DNA of 64,000 nt from the NCBI GenBank assembly GCA_951799445.1, contig OX637287.1, positions 53,783,724 to 53,847,723 of the forward strand. The letters run 5' to 3'. Each line of letters opens with the position of its first letter. The stretch's first letter is position 1. The notes beneath the pieces were generated by a model. It did no database searches. It was not told where the DNA came from and saw nothing but the letters and a program-made list of their open reading frames with translations. This document shows, piece by piece, positions 1 to 11,363 of this stretch. The DNA comes from Pseudisothecium myosuroides. Its lineage: Eukaryota > Streptophyta > Bryopsida > Hypnales > Lembophyllaceae. The position numbers and the translations under genes were made by a program.

Positions 1-1274
1 TGACCAAACTGTGGACAATTATATTCGCCACAAATGGATTGAATGGCACCATTCCTGAGGATTTGGGAGGGTGTGTATCTTTGACTCAGTTGGACTTGTC
101 AAACAATTACTTCACAGGTGGTATTCCAAAGTTTCTGGGCAACTTTTCTAGTCTAGTGACTCTGAATTTATCAAATAATACGCTCAACGACGATGCCGTT
201 GCTCTATCAAGTCTTAACCAGTGTCCGAAACTGGAAACTTTCATGGTCGGGCAAAACAATATCTATGGATCTTTACCTGCGGACTTCACCTTGTGGCCAA
301 GTTTGAAATATTTTTCTGTGACCGACAACAAACTAACAGGAGGGATTCCTCCCTCCTTTGGAAGCATCAACTCGAGCCTTGTGGTTGTGGATTTCAGTCG
401 AAACAAGTTTACAGGAGGATTCCCTGCCCATGTGGATGGCTCTCATCTCACTGAGCTTCGAGTTCTTTTGTTTTCCCACAATGAGATTGGAGGATCAATT
501 CCTTCATGGTTTGGAAACTTGAAGAGCTTGCAAGTGTTGGACTTGTCCTCCAACAAGCTCACCAGTTCCATTCCCCAGAACTTTGGTAATTTGGACGGGT
601 ACAAAGTGCAAGTGAATGACTCTTCAAGTTCACCAGATGTAGCTTTTACTTTAAAACAGAACTTGACATTCGCCGGAGACACAGTGTCATATATTTACAT
701 TCTGCAGGCAACAACGATTATGGACCTGTCTTCAAATGCATTGCAGGGAGAGATTCCCATCAGAATTGCAGAACTGGTTGGTATGAAATACCTGTATCTA
801 TCGAACAATAGTTTAGATGGAAACATTTGGGCAGCTGTTCAAAACTTGACGGCCCTCGAAACTCTTGACGTGTCCCAAAATAATCTTAGTGGATCCCTTC
901 CTCCAGCGTTGCCATCTCCCTTGAGCACATTCAAGGTGTTCCTTAACAATTTTAGCGGTGCTATTCCCTCTGGGGGGCAGTATGATACATTTCCATCCAA
1001 ATATTATTTGCCAGGGAATCCGGACTTGTGTGGAAACGTGATACAGAGGCCATGTGCTGGTGAGAATGTGGATTCTCTGCATAACCAAATTAGGGTCTCG
1101 GATTACATTTCATACCCGGGTTTTGGAATTGGAGCAGCTGCTGGTTTCTGCATTGTGGCCATGACAGCTCTTCTTTGGGCCCCAGCTCGTGTCTTTGTGC
1201 TTGGAGCAGCTGAGAAGCGAAATGCCAGTGTCAAGGTTCAACCTGCTTATGGCTTGTTCCGTCCGAGATTTTAA
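1..1274 (+). CDS. Leucine-rich-repeat receptor-like protein, 3' part (gene starts before the window)
   Basis: The reading frame is open from the left edge (first whole codon at base 3), so the gene begins upstream and about 424 C-terminal residues are visible. They hold successive plant extracellular LRRs (pattern LxxLxxLxLSxNxLxGxIP), then an island-like segment rich in Ser and Asp, then further LRRs starting at the ILQATTIMDLSSN segment, the GNPDLCG cap motif, a short acidic spacer and one transmembrane helix (GIGAAAGFCIVAMTALLW). The tail after the helix is only about 30 residues, with no kinase. This order is typical of receptor-like proteins, which sit in the plasma membrane, sense ligands outside the cell and signal through partner kinases. 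The ligand cannot be inferred. A decayed copy lies tail to tail downstream. The kinase could have been lost from a PSKR-like receptor kinase. Confidence 0.85.
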   Translation, partial: TKLWTIIFATNGLNGTIPEDLGGCVSLTQLDLSNNYFTGGIPKFLGNFSSLVTLNLSNNTLNDDAVALSSLNQCPKLETFMVGQNNIYGSLPADFTLWPSLKYFSVTDNKLTGGIPPSFGSINSSLVVVDFSRNKFTGGFPAHVDGSHLTELRVLLFSHNEIGGSIPSWFGNLKSLQVLDLSSNKLTSSIPQNFGNLDGYKVQVNDSSSSPDVAFTLKQNLTFAGDTVSYIYILQATTIMDLSSNALQGEIPIRIAELVGMKYLYLSNNSLDGNIWAAVQNLTALETLDVSQNNLSGSLPPALPSPLSTFKVFLNNFSGAIPSGGQYDTFPSKYYLPGNPDLCGNVIQRPCAGENVDSLHNQIRVSDYISYPGFGIGAAAGFCIVAMTALLWAPARVFVLGAAEKRNASVKVQPAYGLFRPRF

Positions 1275-2115
1275 CAAATGTTTAAGGTCTGAAAAGCTAT
1301 TCTTGATGTCAGCGTTGGTAGTATTTCTTTTTCTTTATGTAGCATGTGTGTTTTCCTAGATTATATTTACGGAGCATCTGAAATTTCTTCGTTCATATGT
1401 TTCCTGCTTTGTTAAATAGTTAGGGTTTTAGGGCTTAGGGTTTAAATCTCCGTAACTGTGTAATAATTACCAGCGTTGGCTGAAATTGCTGACTGTGGAA
1501 TGCACATGTGCTGTATTCCTCAGGGAACGTGATAGCATTAGGATCTCTAGCATACTGATCTAGGAGCATTGTATATATGTGAAGGAGCTTAGAGAGAGCT
1601 GAGTTGACATATGAATTGGATGCTTCACCTGAGTGGTTGTCCTGTACAATAGCACTATTACCTCCGGAGAGGACTCGTCTTTTCAAGAACTACCAGTGAT
1701 TGAGTTAGACTCTCAAATGTTATGATATCGCAAATTTCAATCAACTTCAGGAGTCCAATCCGTTTGTTGAGAATCGGATCGTATTGCATAGCAGAGTTTG
1801 TGGTCTTTTTGCCCGCAGTTTGGCATCTATTGCTGAGTGACATTCCATCCAGTGATGATTCAAATACAAGTGGCACGCACACCTATCACTGAGTGCGAAA
1901 AAACGAAGTAACTCTTAACAAATGAATCTAACCTTTTACTTTTTCTCATTGATAGACAGTAGGACTTGCTGGCATTGAGCGACTTTGCAAAACGTCTCAA
2001 AGGTACAAAATAACTAGTGACGAACTCATAAAGTGACCAGATTCACAAACATGTCACAAATAAGCAGAATTTGCAACACACATTAGGCATCCAATGATTA
2101 ACCACATTCACAGGC
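1275..2115. other. Intergenic space between convergent receptor-like genes
   Basis: The stretch holds the 3' flank of the upstream gene and, at about 1420-1444, a telomere-like run of TTTAGGG-type units of a kind common in plant DNA. On the minus strand two overlapping open frames (1435-1686 and 1658-1882) read like protein, for example around the residues YDPILNKRIGLLKLIE, but they are in different frames and match nothing I recognise. They may be a gene remnant. Confidence 0.4.
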
Positions 2116-4108
2116 TCACATTCGCAAGCTCATATTCTGAAGCGTTTCTCTTCTGAACTGCCCCGAACACAAAGTTCCGAGCTGGGCCCAAAGAAGAGCT
2201 GTCGTGACCATAATGCAGAACCCAACAGCTGCTCCAATTCCAGAACCCAGGATTGAAATGTCATCCGAGACCCTAATTTGGTTATGGAGTGAATCCACAC
2301 TCTCACCAGCACATGGCCTCCTTACCAGGTTTCCACACAAGTCAGGATATAAGGGTTGTCTGGAAATGTATCATAATGGTCCCCAGAGAGACTAACGCCG
2401 CTAAAATTGTTGACAAACTGTATGAATGTGCTCAAAGAAGATGGCAACACTGGAGAGAGGGGTCCACTGAGAATATTTTGGGACAAGTCAAGAACTTCCA
2501 AGGCCTTCAAGTTTCGAACAGCTGTCCAAAAGTTTCCATCAAACTTGTTCTTAGATAAAATCAAGTACTTCCAACCAACCAGTTCTGCAATCTTTACGGA
2601 AATCTCTCCCTGCAATACATTCCAAGACAGGTCCAAAAAGGTTGTTTCTTGCAAGATGTACAAGGACACTGATTCTCCTCCAAGTGTCAAACTCGTGCTC
2701 TGTTTTAAATGAGAAGCTGAAAAAACAAAACCTGGTGAAGGTGTGATGTCAGTGGATTGCACTTTGAACCCATCCAAATTACCAGAGTTTTGGGGAATGG
2801 GATCATTGAAGGACAAGTCCAACACTTGCAAGCTCCTCGAGTCTCCAAACCATGGGAAACAAATTAAAGGATACGAAGCTCAGAGAGATGAGAAGCGTCA
2901 AGTCGGGCAAGGAATTCTCCCGAGTGTAAGCTTGTTTCGGCTGAAATCCACAAGCACAAGGCTAGAGTAGGTGATTCCAAAGGAAGCAGGAATCCTGCCT
3001 GTTAGCTTGTTGCCAGTAACAGAAATATATTTCAAACTTGGCCAGTTGAAGTTCACAGGTAGGTAAAGATCCAGATAAATTGTTTTGCCCTAGCAGGAGA
3101 GTTTCCAGTTTTGAACACTGGATAAGACTTGATGAAGCAGCAGCATCGTCGTTGAGCGTATTGTTTGATGAATCCAATGTCACTAGACTGGAAAAATTGC
3201 CCAGAAACTTTGGAACACTGTATCACCTGCGAAGCAATTGCTGGATAAGTCAAACAGTTGCAACGATAAACACCCGCCCAAATCGTCGGGAACGGTACCA
3301 TGCAATCCATTTGCGAACAGGTCAGGCTCTTGAAGGTTGGTCAAGTTGCCGAGATCGAGAGGTAAGTTGCCAGTAAGGTAGGTTTGTGCGAGCCACAGAG
3401 TGTCCAGGTGCTCAAGATTTCCAAGCTTTGTCGGTATTCCTCCAGTGAACCAATTCATCGCAAGGCTGAGTTTGGTCAGGTTTGTCAGCATTCCTAACTT
3501 AGTAGGTGGAGTGCAACCATTCAATCTGTTCGGATATCAACCGGGATCCAACCATGTAAGGCTGGTGCAATTTCCAACTTCCAATGGCAGCTTACCAGTC
3601 AGCTTTATAGAAAAGACGATTAAATGTTCCAAGCTTTTCATGCTCCATTTTTCTGGGGCTATGCTTGTGAAAGCACACGCACCGAGGAACAAAGTCTCAA
3701 CTTTGAGTATTTCGAAAGAAAGCTAGGAACAGGGCCTGTTAGATTCCGGCTGTACTCAAAGCCAAACTGCACAGAATAGAACTCAAGTTTCCCAGTTCTT
3801 CTGGTATGGTTCCCTCGATTTTGCTGGACCCCAACATGAGATTCACTAGGGATGAATAATTTCCCAAAAAAGGGGGAATAGGGCCTGTCAGATTGTTGCT
3901 TTTCAAATCCAGGTATTGCAGCTCCCTGAACGTTCCAAGGATAGGTGGAACTCGAGGTGGAATTAGGCCATCGAGATTGTTTGCCTCCAACGTAAGCACT
4001 TGAAGTTTCGTCAGTGAACCCAATTGGCTTGGAATGTGACCTGCAAACAGCACTGTGCAATTTGCAGTTTGAAACTACCGGTACTGGGAACACAGAAAGC
4101 AACTGCAC
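2116..4108 (-). pseudogene. Decayed LRR receptor-like protein gene, inverted copy of the neighbour
   Basis: Read on the minus strand, LRR segments appear in order but in changing frames: about 4053-3739, 3524-3183, 3183-2962, 2831-2322 and 2340-2116. The last block repeats the C-terminus of the gene at 1-1274, including RRPCAGE, DSLHNQIRVSD and the transmembrane GIGAA.GFCI segment. Several frame changes and internal stops break the frame, so a full receptor cannot be made. The two copies are convergent, as expected from a local inverted duplication. Each side has its own small differences, so the event is not recent. Expression of a short secreted LRR fragment cannot be excluded. Confidence 0.85.
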
Positions 4109-5012
4109 TTTAGCACTGGAAGCTTTCCTCGTATTACACGTGGTACGAATTCGATCGCGAGCTTACTTCATCAAAAGTTGAATTTCCATGCAATCAATCC
4201 TCTTAAAAAGGTGAAACTGAGAACACCGACTAATGTCCAGGTCAGTACTTCTATAGTCCAAAATCACGGTATTACTATGAGTCCTCACAGATCAGGGTGC
4301 CGAAATTGGTCATGGTCTTTCAGAGTACGTTTGTAACATCCAAAATTGAGATAGACGTCAACCTGAAACTTCTTTGATTTATTCTAGTCTCAATATATGC
4401 CTGGATTCGGGGTGAGTTTGAAATACTACCTTCAAGTTGAGCCTCGTAAATGTCTTCTTCAATTTAATTCTAACGTTACTTGCGTAGCACAATCTAGCTA
4501 TTGAGGGCTTTCAGGCAACATATCCAAAAAACCCTCAATAATCAACCAAGTAACCTAGCTTGTCTACAGAAACGTCAGCCATGGACGCGCTCGTAAGGTT
4601 CGCTTCATTCAAATTCAACTTACCAATATTCAAGCCATGGCCAATTATCTCACAACACAAATTGCCTTACCGTCAACTCACAGCGTGACGTCCCTTTCAA
4701 TGCAACCTTAATTACTTCCCAGTCTTGATGAGATGAATCTTAGGATGTGGGCAGCGCGCGTGCCTCCCATTGATATATCGATCTGATCTTAAGACGGGCT
4801 TAATTCGAACACAGTGCACACCACAAAACTCTAGAAACATTCAGTCCCGAACAATATCAATTAATTGATTTCTCAGTGTTTCCAACAATTACATTCTGTC
4901 CTTTTCAGATGATTGTCGTGTACATGCAGATCCATTCCATTTGCAAAACCCAATTCAAGTTATCCATTTCTAAACGAGAATGATGATATAAATTGCACCG
5001 GTGATTCACGGT
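4109..5012. other. Gene-free flank of PLR1
   Basis: No credible reading frame is seen. From about 4300 on, the sequence is the distal 3' flank of PLR1 and is shared, inverted, with 58850-59545. Between 4109 and 4300 I see nothing. Confidence 0.5.
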
Positions 5013-5090
5013 TAGTGATCATCGAAGCTAGATCGATCAAATACTGATGATCATTTTTTATTCCAAGCTGCTCAATGGCGCAAATGAATC
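5013..5090 (-). terminator. Conserved 3' flank block with AATAAA, PLR1
   Basis: On the minus strand this block reads GCCATTGAGCAGCTTGG, then AATAAA (forward TTTATT at 5057-5062), then TGATCATCAGT and TTGATCGATCTAGC. Nearly the same block follows PLR5 (58765-58850), PLR2 (16490-16575) and PLR4 (27890-27950). It lies about 100-190 bp after the stop codon, where a plant polyadenylation signal is expected. Conservation goes beyond the hexamer. Confidence 0.6.
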
Positions 5091-5182
5091 CACATCTAAG
5101 CTTACAACGAATTGAAAAACTACGGCATGCTCGAATCGAGCTCTATCTCCAGACGATCGAATTGTGTATTGAGGACACATCG

Positions 5183-6064
5183 TCACCGCCGATGTTGCCG
5201 GACAGCGTTGAGAAAAAGGTTCCACTCATTATCTCCGAACATTGCGAAGTAAAGGACAATATGCAACGTGAGCCAGACCGCGAGAGGAAAGCGAAGAAAA
5301 GGGTTGTCCACCATCCGTCTCACTCCACAAACATCCACTCGGTGAATGTGCCACCACAAACGCAGAAATTGGTAATGCGGACTCTGCAGCAGCGCTCCCA
5401 TTTCCTCCATAAACTTGTCATGAGGCATGAGCCCATGAAATTGATTGTACCTGAGCCTGGCGTAACAGTCGTAATCTTCACTTCCCATGACGATCTTCGC
5501 CTCCCATTCCTGGAACCAGTCGAGCAAGAAAAAGAGATTCCATTCCGGCTTCATGTCAGGATCCAAAGCCCTCATGGGGTCCCCCCCTGCCATACAGTAC
5601 CGTCGGCTTCGTATTCGGCTCAATTCGCGTTGCGAGGCCAGTATGCGTTCCTCTTTTACATTCCAGAGTGGATCCCTGATCTGTGTGGAGTAAAGGAATA
5701 AATTTAGCAGGAAGTAGAGAGCGACAGGGTAGAGAAACAGAGGGTTGTCCTGCAGCATCTGCTCCTCCCCCATGATCACACGATCGAAAACGTCCCAGTA
5801 CACTCCCAGGTGGGCGTAATTCGAGCTCTGCTGTAGTAGCGCTACCATTTGAAACCGAAATTCCTCATATGGTATGACGCCGGCATCGAAATTACGCACG
5901 ATCTCGTTGTACTCCTCGTAATGCACAGGTCGCATCGTAAACCTCGCCACGAGTGTCAGGGTAAAATGGAGGCAGGGAAGGAGATATTCGGGTCGATATT
6001 CGTCCGTAACGACGGGGTCCGGAGTCCAGGCAGCGGGCCAGGCAGGAGGGTCCATGTCTGCCAT
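5183..6064 (-). CDS. PLR1: two-unit PAH-like repeat protein (unrecognised family)
   Basis: An intronless frame of 293 residues starting MADMDPP. It has two related units of about 90 residues (roughly 36-127 and 177-276). Each begins RFTMRPVHYEEYNEIVRNF or KIVMGSEDYDCYARLRY, continues with an EEF/DKF.EMxxLLQ helix and a YAHLGVYWDVF or YQFLRLWWHI helix, and closes with a hydrophobic helix (NPLFLYPVALYFLLNLFLY; NPFLRFPLAVWLTLHIVLY). The first three helices resemble the PAH fold of SIN3 co-repressors (RF..P..Y.EF..I...F....I......V..L......L...F). The hydrophobic helix could instead be a membrane segment. Its closest relative is PLR5 in the opposite arm. Conserved blocks lie upstream and downstream. 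Function unknown. The PAH link is inference and needs profile comparison. Confidence 0.8.
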   Translation of the reverse strand: MADMDPPAWPAAWTPDPVVTDEYRPEYLLPCLHFTLTLVARFTMRPVHYEEYNEIVRNFDAGVIPYEEFRFQMVALLQQSSNYAHLGVYWDVFDRVIMGEEQMLQDNPLFLYPVALYFLLNLFLYSTQIRDPLWNVKEERILASQRELSRIRSRRYCMAGGDPMRALDPDMKPEWNLFFLLDWFQEWEAKIVMGSEDYDCYARLRYNQFHGLMPHDKFMEEMGALLQSPHYQFLRLWWHIHRVDVCGVRRMVDNPFLRFPLAVWLTLHIVLYFAMFGDNEWNLFLNAVRQHRR

Positions 6065-6184
6065 GGGGACTGAGAGAAACTATCCCATGAAACTCTCTCA
6101 GTCGAAGTCAATTATAAATCTGGCAATCGATCGATCGAACATTCGGCGCGTCAATTAGCTAGCTAATGATTTTAATGAGCACTG

Positions 6185-6260
6185 TCGAGTAGTCAATCTA
6201 CGGAATAGATACGAGTCCAAGCTCCTTGAGAATCTGTCCCACTCCCTCGATTGAACACCT
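6185..6260 (-). promoter_or_regulatory. Conserved leader/promoter block, PLR1
   Basis: Minus-strand core GGGACAGATTCTCAAGGAG, then CTTGGACTCG and TTCCGTAGA, ending at GACTACTCGACAG. Versions of it lie upstream of PLR2 (17540-17610), PLR3 (20735-20792) and PLR5 (57650-57720). It is 120-200 bp before the PLR1 ATG, with an AT-rich TATA-like stretch (about 6270-6280) just upstream, so it probably covers the transcription start and 5' UTR. It is not open in a common frame in all copies. Confidence 0.5.
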
Positions 6261-6739
6261 GCTTTGCAGAGTATATTACCTGCAACGCTATCAAATCGTG
6301 CTTATTTCCCCGAGGATTGAAATTGATGGATAACAAGCTGAGAAACGTTCGTAATGAAAGTAATCTGCAATTTCACGCGCGTGCACCCCAAGCCTGTTAC
6401 GTTACGGTCTTGCAAGTTACAGTATACTGAATGTAATGCCTCACGCGCAAATGTTTACGAATCGCATCAACAGTACAAATTCCAATGTAATATCGCTTAA
6501 ACAATACAAATTCTCCGTCTGAGAATTGAAAGAATTGAAACGTCTGCCGCTTCAAATCCTTGTTCACTGCAACGTCCAACGAAACATTTCATGCAATTTA
6601 GGAGAGGTGCTCAGCGGATAACAAAATTATATATGAGCTCAGACAGATAGTACATACCACTGCTGCTTCAATTCATCCTGGGGCCATCACTGAATTGCAG
6701 CTCCATCACCGCATTGCAAACAATTCACTCACTCTTAAA

Positions 6740-6915
6740 ATTCTACGCCGAGCTAGCTAGCAAACACACAATTACGGTCTCTGTAAACAGGAATCGAACA
6801 CACTGAAGTGTCCCGTCCGGCTTGTCGACACTCTCCAAATGGGGGGCAGCATCGGAAATGGTGTCGCAGAATGACATGGCAGAGCCGTTGACGACTCCGA
6901 TAGCTGTATACGGCA
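6740..6915 (-). other. Conserved open segment upstream of PLR1
   Basis: The minus strand encodes an open stretch with the segments AIGVVNGSAMSFCDTISDAA and DKPDGTLQCVRFLFTETVI. The right arm has the same reading (57000-57190) with a 9-base in-frame difference, while PLR2's upstream region (17960-18200) has a decayed version with stops. This may be an old exon or a small gene; no splice connection to PLR1 is evident. Confidence 0.35.
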
Positions 6916-8357
6916 TATTCAAAAAAAAAATTAAGAATTGGTTGCCAAAATGTATATTCTGACCATGACTGAAGTTTTCTAAATAAATTTTATTCAAATA
7001 GAAAAATGCAATATAATACACTTAGTGCAGCTAGCATTAACTGAATTAACTCATGTTGTGAAACATTTCTAAAACCTTGATTCAATCTTTCAATTCCTAA
7101 GGGGGATGGCATCAAGTGACTCAATTATAATTGTTTTCAAGAGCTACAACTCACAAGTGATGGATGAAGTACATCCAAACATGTTGAATAAGTAATTTTT
7201 GTCCATTCTTCAATGATACGACTAATGCAGACGCTAAATACTTCATGATTATTGTGCAAGTCTTCAAAAGTATCATGTATAGATGGGAATTTGGGAAGAG
7301 AAAGAAATCTTAAAGAGATGAAGATTTGATGTCTACATTTTTCTCATACCATAATTTATATTGCCAAAAAGTAAAAAAACTCTACACCTATCATCCTCCT
7401 AGGGACTCTAAGACTCTTAGGGGTTAATGTCTAGATTTTTCTTACGCCATAATATGTATTGCCAAAAAATGTAAAAATTTACATCTACCATCCTCCTAGG
7501 GATTCTAAGACTCTTAGGGGTTAAGGACATTTTGAATGTTGAATTACAGTCTTTGTAGTGTTTGAATTAATATATCCAAATCACCACTAACAATGAAATG
7601 CTTTACCAATGTAAAGTATATAAAGTAACTACACCGGCTAATTGTGCTACAATGTACACCAAGGCCCTCTCCTTTATTTCAAAGCTTAAATCTGTATAAA
7701 GGTTATACTTGTCAAATGACATTTGTAGTACATGAGTAAAAGAAGAATGACAACCATAGATTTAAGTTTTAAAGTATGAAGAGAATATACATTACAATGC
7801 AATTAGGTATATTTACCTTATTTGAGCATAGACCTTTTCAACCATATCATTGACATGTATTTGGATAGATGGATTGTCAGAAGAAACACCTACCTAGCTA
7901 TTGTGCCAAATAGGCTAAAACAAAAGTGATATCCAAAGCATTTGGAAAAAATTAGAATTTAAAATTTTGAATAATAGGTTACATACCTCTAGGGCACTTG
8001 AATAATATTGTCCCACCTTCTATGATTTCCAATAACTTCTAAACTTTGAAATTCAATATCTTTGCAGTGTTTGAATTAATAAACATTAATATATTATTGT
8101 CAAATAACAAGGACAACATATTCTAGCTAACAATCTGGCATTCATTATTGGCTGAGTTGATTTACTTGTTGTTGCACTTGACTCTTGAATTAGACCTAAA
8201 GATCTAATAGCATTTTCATTGTTGTGCTTCATTAGAAAAAAATGGGATCTCAAGAGGGTGGTTTGACTTTAAATAGATCAATAGTGCAAATACCAAAAAT
8301 CAAAAATCAAATTGGATTTATTTAAAAATTTAGGATTTGCAATTTGACATGGCACAT
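6916..8357. other. AT-rich inner part of the left arm, no gene
   Basis: The only coding frame is a shadow that extends the conserved segment above. It contains two tandem copies of a block of about 90 bp that includes CCTCCTAGGGA.TCTAAGACT and TTAGGGGTTAA (7360-7430 and 7450-7535); the right arm keeps one such block. The rest is AT-rich sequence shared with 55.83-56.8 kb up to about 8200. Confidence 0.6.
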
Positions 8358-9208
8358 GGGTGATTGCAAGAAACACCTGTACTATTTTCCATCACACTTT
8401 CAATGTGGAAGTTATTTTGTGCCATAAGTATTGCAAAAATGATTGAATGAACATGAAATTCAAAAACAAGCTTCCTATAGCAATAGAAAATGCACTTGAA
8501 TTATTTCAATTTTTTCAAAATTAATTTAATAGGTGAAATTGAATTTTGAATATATGTCACACATGCAGTTTGGATGGTTTTTAGTACTATCGAGTCCTTT
8601 TTTGAAGAGTTATATCATCAAATTTGGTAGGCTAGCTCTTCTAATAGAAATACATCGTCTCAAGAGAAGGATTTCCAAAAACATTTTCCAAGTGTGTTTT
8701 ATATTGGCCTAAAGTGTGCAACATTCAGGTTGAATTTATGTTGAATTAAAAATGGTTTTCTAGTTCTAACTTTGATCTTCCTACTTTGCTCTTAGTTGAC
8801 AACAATGGCCACTTTAAAATAAAATTTTCAAACTCATTTCCTAATTTTCAAAAATAGAAACATGAAAGTCTCATTTTCTAGGGTAAATTGTAGCATGCGG
8901 CTCAAAATAGTACTTCAAGGTACACATAAAGACTCAATAGTACTGCTAGGGCTCGTAATACCTTCTATCTACCAATTTAAATTGTTTTTAATGGCAAAAT
9001 TAAGTATTTTTATCCATTTTTGTCATCCAATGATGAACATCACATGTTGTCAGAATAGTAAATTTGAAATCCAATTGACCATTCAAATTTTATGTTCTAT
9101 GCCTTCAATAGTACTGAAGGTGACTCATAGTACAAAAAGTACAAAAAGTACAAAAAGTACAAAAATGCAAAACGCAACAAATAGTACAAGTGTTTCTTGT
9201 AATCACCC
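8358..9208 (+). mobile_element. Non-autonomous TIR transposon, family T1, copy 1
   Basis: Left end GGGTGATTGCAAGAAACACC, right end the inverted GTGTTTCTTGTAATCACCC. Inner parts of the termini also pair (TACTATTTT.CATCACAC against a GCAAAACGCAACAAATAGTA region). The element is flanked by ACAT on both sides (8354-8357, 9209-9212), a 4-bp target duplication. No transposase is visible. A short AGTACAAAA tandem repeat lies near the right end (9128-9165). Related copies are at 22764, 40612, 51995, 53718 and 63937. The superfamily is not assignable from what I see. Confidence 0.75.
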
Positions 9209-11363
9209 ACATCAATTTATGTAGTAGTTTGCAATTTTTTTATTTTATTTTTATTCAAAAAATATATATTACTTATTTGTTTGTTAAATTTGTCGTATTT
9301 GCATTGTTGGCCAGAATAAAAGAGCCCTACTAAGGCCCCATTTTTTTTAATGTATCTGAGGCCTTGGAAATATTTGTTGGTTTACTTGAATGGTGCAAAT
9401 GTGGCTTAAATTTTTTATTGTGATTTGAAACGTACAAGTATGTTGAATATCCTTTTGGAAAAATAGTTTGGATTTGATATGTAAAATTTGAAGTAAAGCC
9501 CTTAAAGTATGATTTGTGGTTTGAATAATTTCTTTTGTAAGAACATGAAAGTGATTAAAACAAAGAAGGTCGGAGAGATTTCAATAAAGGTAGACACCTA
9601 ATTGAAACATTTTTTGTTCTTCAATATCTAAAAAATAGCATTAGGGGAGATTTTAGGGCAAAGGAGGGCCGTTTCAGGCTTGTTCCCCTATTCTAAACCA
9701 GCCGAATAATGCTTTTAAATTTATTTTTTAAAAGTAAAAAAAAAAGTGATTATTATTATTATTATATTTTTTCAAAAAATCTGACGTGGCATTCTCTCAA
9801 CTATGTCAGATTACGCATGTGGTAGAGTTCTGAGGCTGGGAACAAGCTAGGAACTTGTAGTCTTCTTTTGAACCTTGAATGAATATTTTCATGATTCAAA
9901 ACTCTATTCAAAACCACTACAACTTTCCAAAAGCAATCAATGAAAGGTGAGGAGTTTTTTGAACCAATTAATGAAAGTTGATATATTTTGTGCTTCAAGG
10001 CAGGTGTCCTTTTAAGGTGAGTCTAGTGTTATGCATAGGCTATCCTATGTTCTCAACTTTGAAAATTTGTAAAATATTATTAAAGCATCAAAAAATTACA
10101 AAATCCCTTGGGTTGCATATAGATCTATTGGATTTGTAAATAATCCCATTAATTTTTTTGGTCATTTGACCTTTTAGGTAGTAGGAACAAAAAAGTGTCA
10201 CTTTCGGGCCATGTTTTACTTGACAAAAATGCAATTGCCAACGTGCCTTACATTGAACAATAATATTATTGGCAACCTTATATTTATTTATGGTATGGAC
10301 AAAAATAGAGGGACCAATGATAATTTTAAGTAGTAAAATTTATCCCAAAGCCTCAATTTTAGAGTTGTCATTTAAGAACTTGAATATTTTGGTCAAAAAT
10401 CTCATATTTTGTCGCTAAATAATGGATGCTGATCATTAAAAATTAAATAAAATCATCCAAGTTGAATGAATAGTGTACAAATTTGTAAATTTAAATATAT
10501 ATACACATCTAAAATGCCTATTGAATGGATTTTGGTATCACCACTTGAGAAAAATTCTTAAATACATAGAATCAAAGACCATTGAATGAGAGGGACTTTA
10601 TTCTGTTCACCCAATTTGATTCCCTAAAAAGTACACCTAAACTACTCTTTAACCCTCTAAAGCAATCAATGTTTGATGAATGATTTTGATAAACTTTGGA
10701 CGACCAAAAAATGTTGTTTTTTTGTCCAAATTTATTTTGGACAATTGTTTGGAGAATGTTGAAAATTACCTCATTGATGTGTTTCTAATTTTTCTACAAA
10801 AAAAATGCTTAATCTATAGGGCACCGTGTAGTATATTTGTCCACTTCTACTTCCTTAGTCTAAAAATGAATTTGAGCTACAAAAATGATATTTCAAACAT
10901 TTGAGCTAAAATAATAAAACAAAGTTTATCAAGTCTAAATTCTACTCCAATTTGAAAATTTTATAAAATTTAAAATCTAATTGCAATTTCAACTTTAGAC
11001 CTATAACCACATTTTTTAGTTTTTAATATGAGAATGAGGTGGTAACTCTATTTTTACCATAATATTCAATAATAAAACATGCACATTCAGAATTTTTATA
11101 AAAATTCAAAATTTGGTATGGAATTTTTCCATTTTACCTTAAAAAATTTATAATTTTATAATTTTTTTAAAAAAATATATAAATTTTTTATGACTTCTAG
11201 GAAAATTGTGCTTTCATCTGAATTAACAACACTTTAAAAGGTTTATTCATATATGGTTTTAAAATTGGAGCATAGGAATTGAATGGTTTTGAAGTTTGAA
11301 TAAATGTGGATTATAGGTCCATCTTCTTGGCTTAAATTGGAACCAACCCCTAAAATATTGAGG
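9209..11363 (-). repeat. Inverted, LINE-less copy of the 49.2-53.2 kb repeat
   Basis: The reverse complement matches the right-hand repeat in pieces: 9540-9640 with 53130-53215, 9960-10060 with 53030-53120, 10200-10260 with 52790-52840, 10520-10700 with 51840-51990, 10930-11010 with 51520-51600 and 11060-11350 with 50020-50320. The LINE-like part (about 50340-51480) is missing between the last two blocks. No gene is present. Confidence 0.7.

Larger units (their letters stand above)
4300..8200. repeat. Left arm of a roughly 4-kb inverted duplication (partner 55.83-59.55 kb)
   Basis: The reverse complement of this segment runs nearly collinear with 55830-59545. Matching points are 4302-4385 with 59480-59545, PLR1 with PLR5, 6900-6970 with 56935-57000, 7480-7560 with 56285-56340, 7580-7640 with 56210-56260 and 8080-8150 with 55830-55920. 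Outside 4300 the match stops. Small indels, separate MITE insertions and roughly three-quarters amino-acid identity of the two genes show that the arms have diverged for a long time. Confidence 0.85.

Noticed and set aside
5075..5701. Plus-strand frame of 208 codons
   Set aside because: It is antisense to PLR1, which has a family of homologues on the other strand; kept only as a low-interest finding.
9128..9165. Short tandem repeat as a possible CRISPR-like array
   Set aside because: The unit has no spacers and the genome is a plant; it is a simple repeat.
8862..9224. Plus-strand frame of 120 codons
   Set aside because: It lies inside the T1 element and includes the AGTACAAAA tandem (Lys-Ser-Thr repeats); it is not conserved in other T1 copies.
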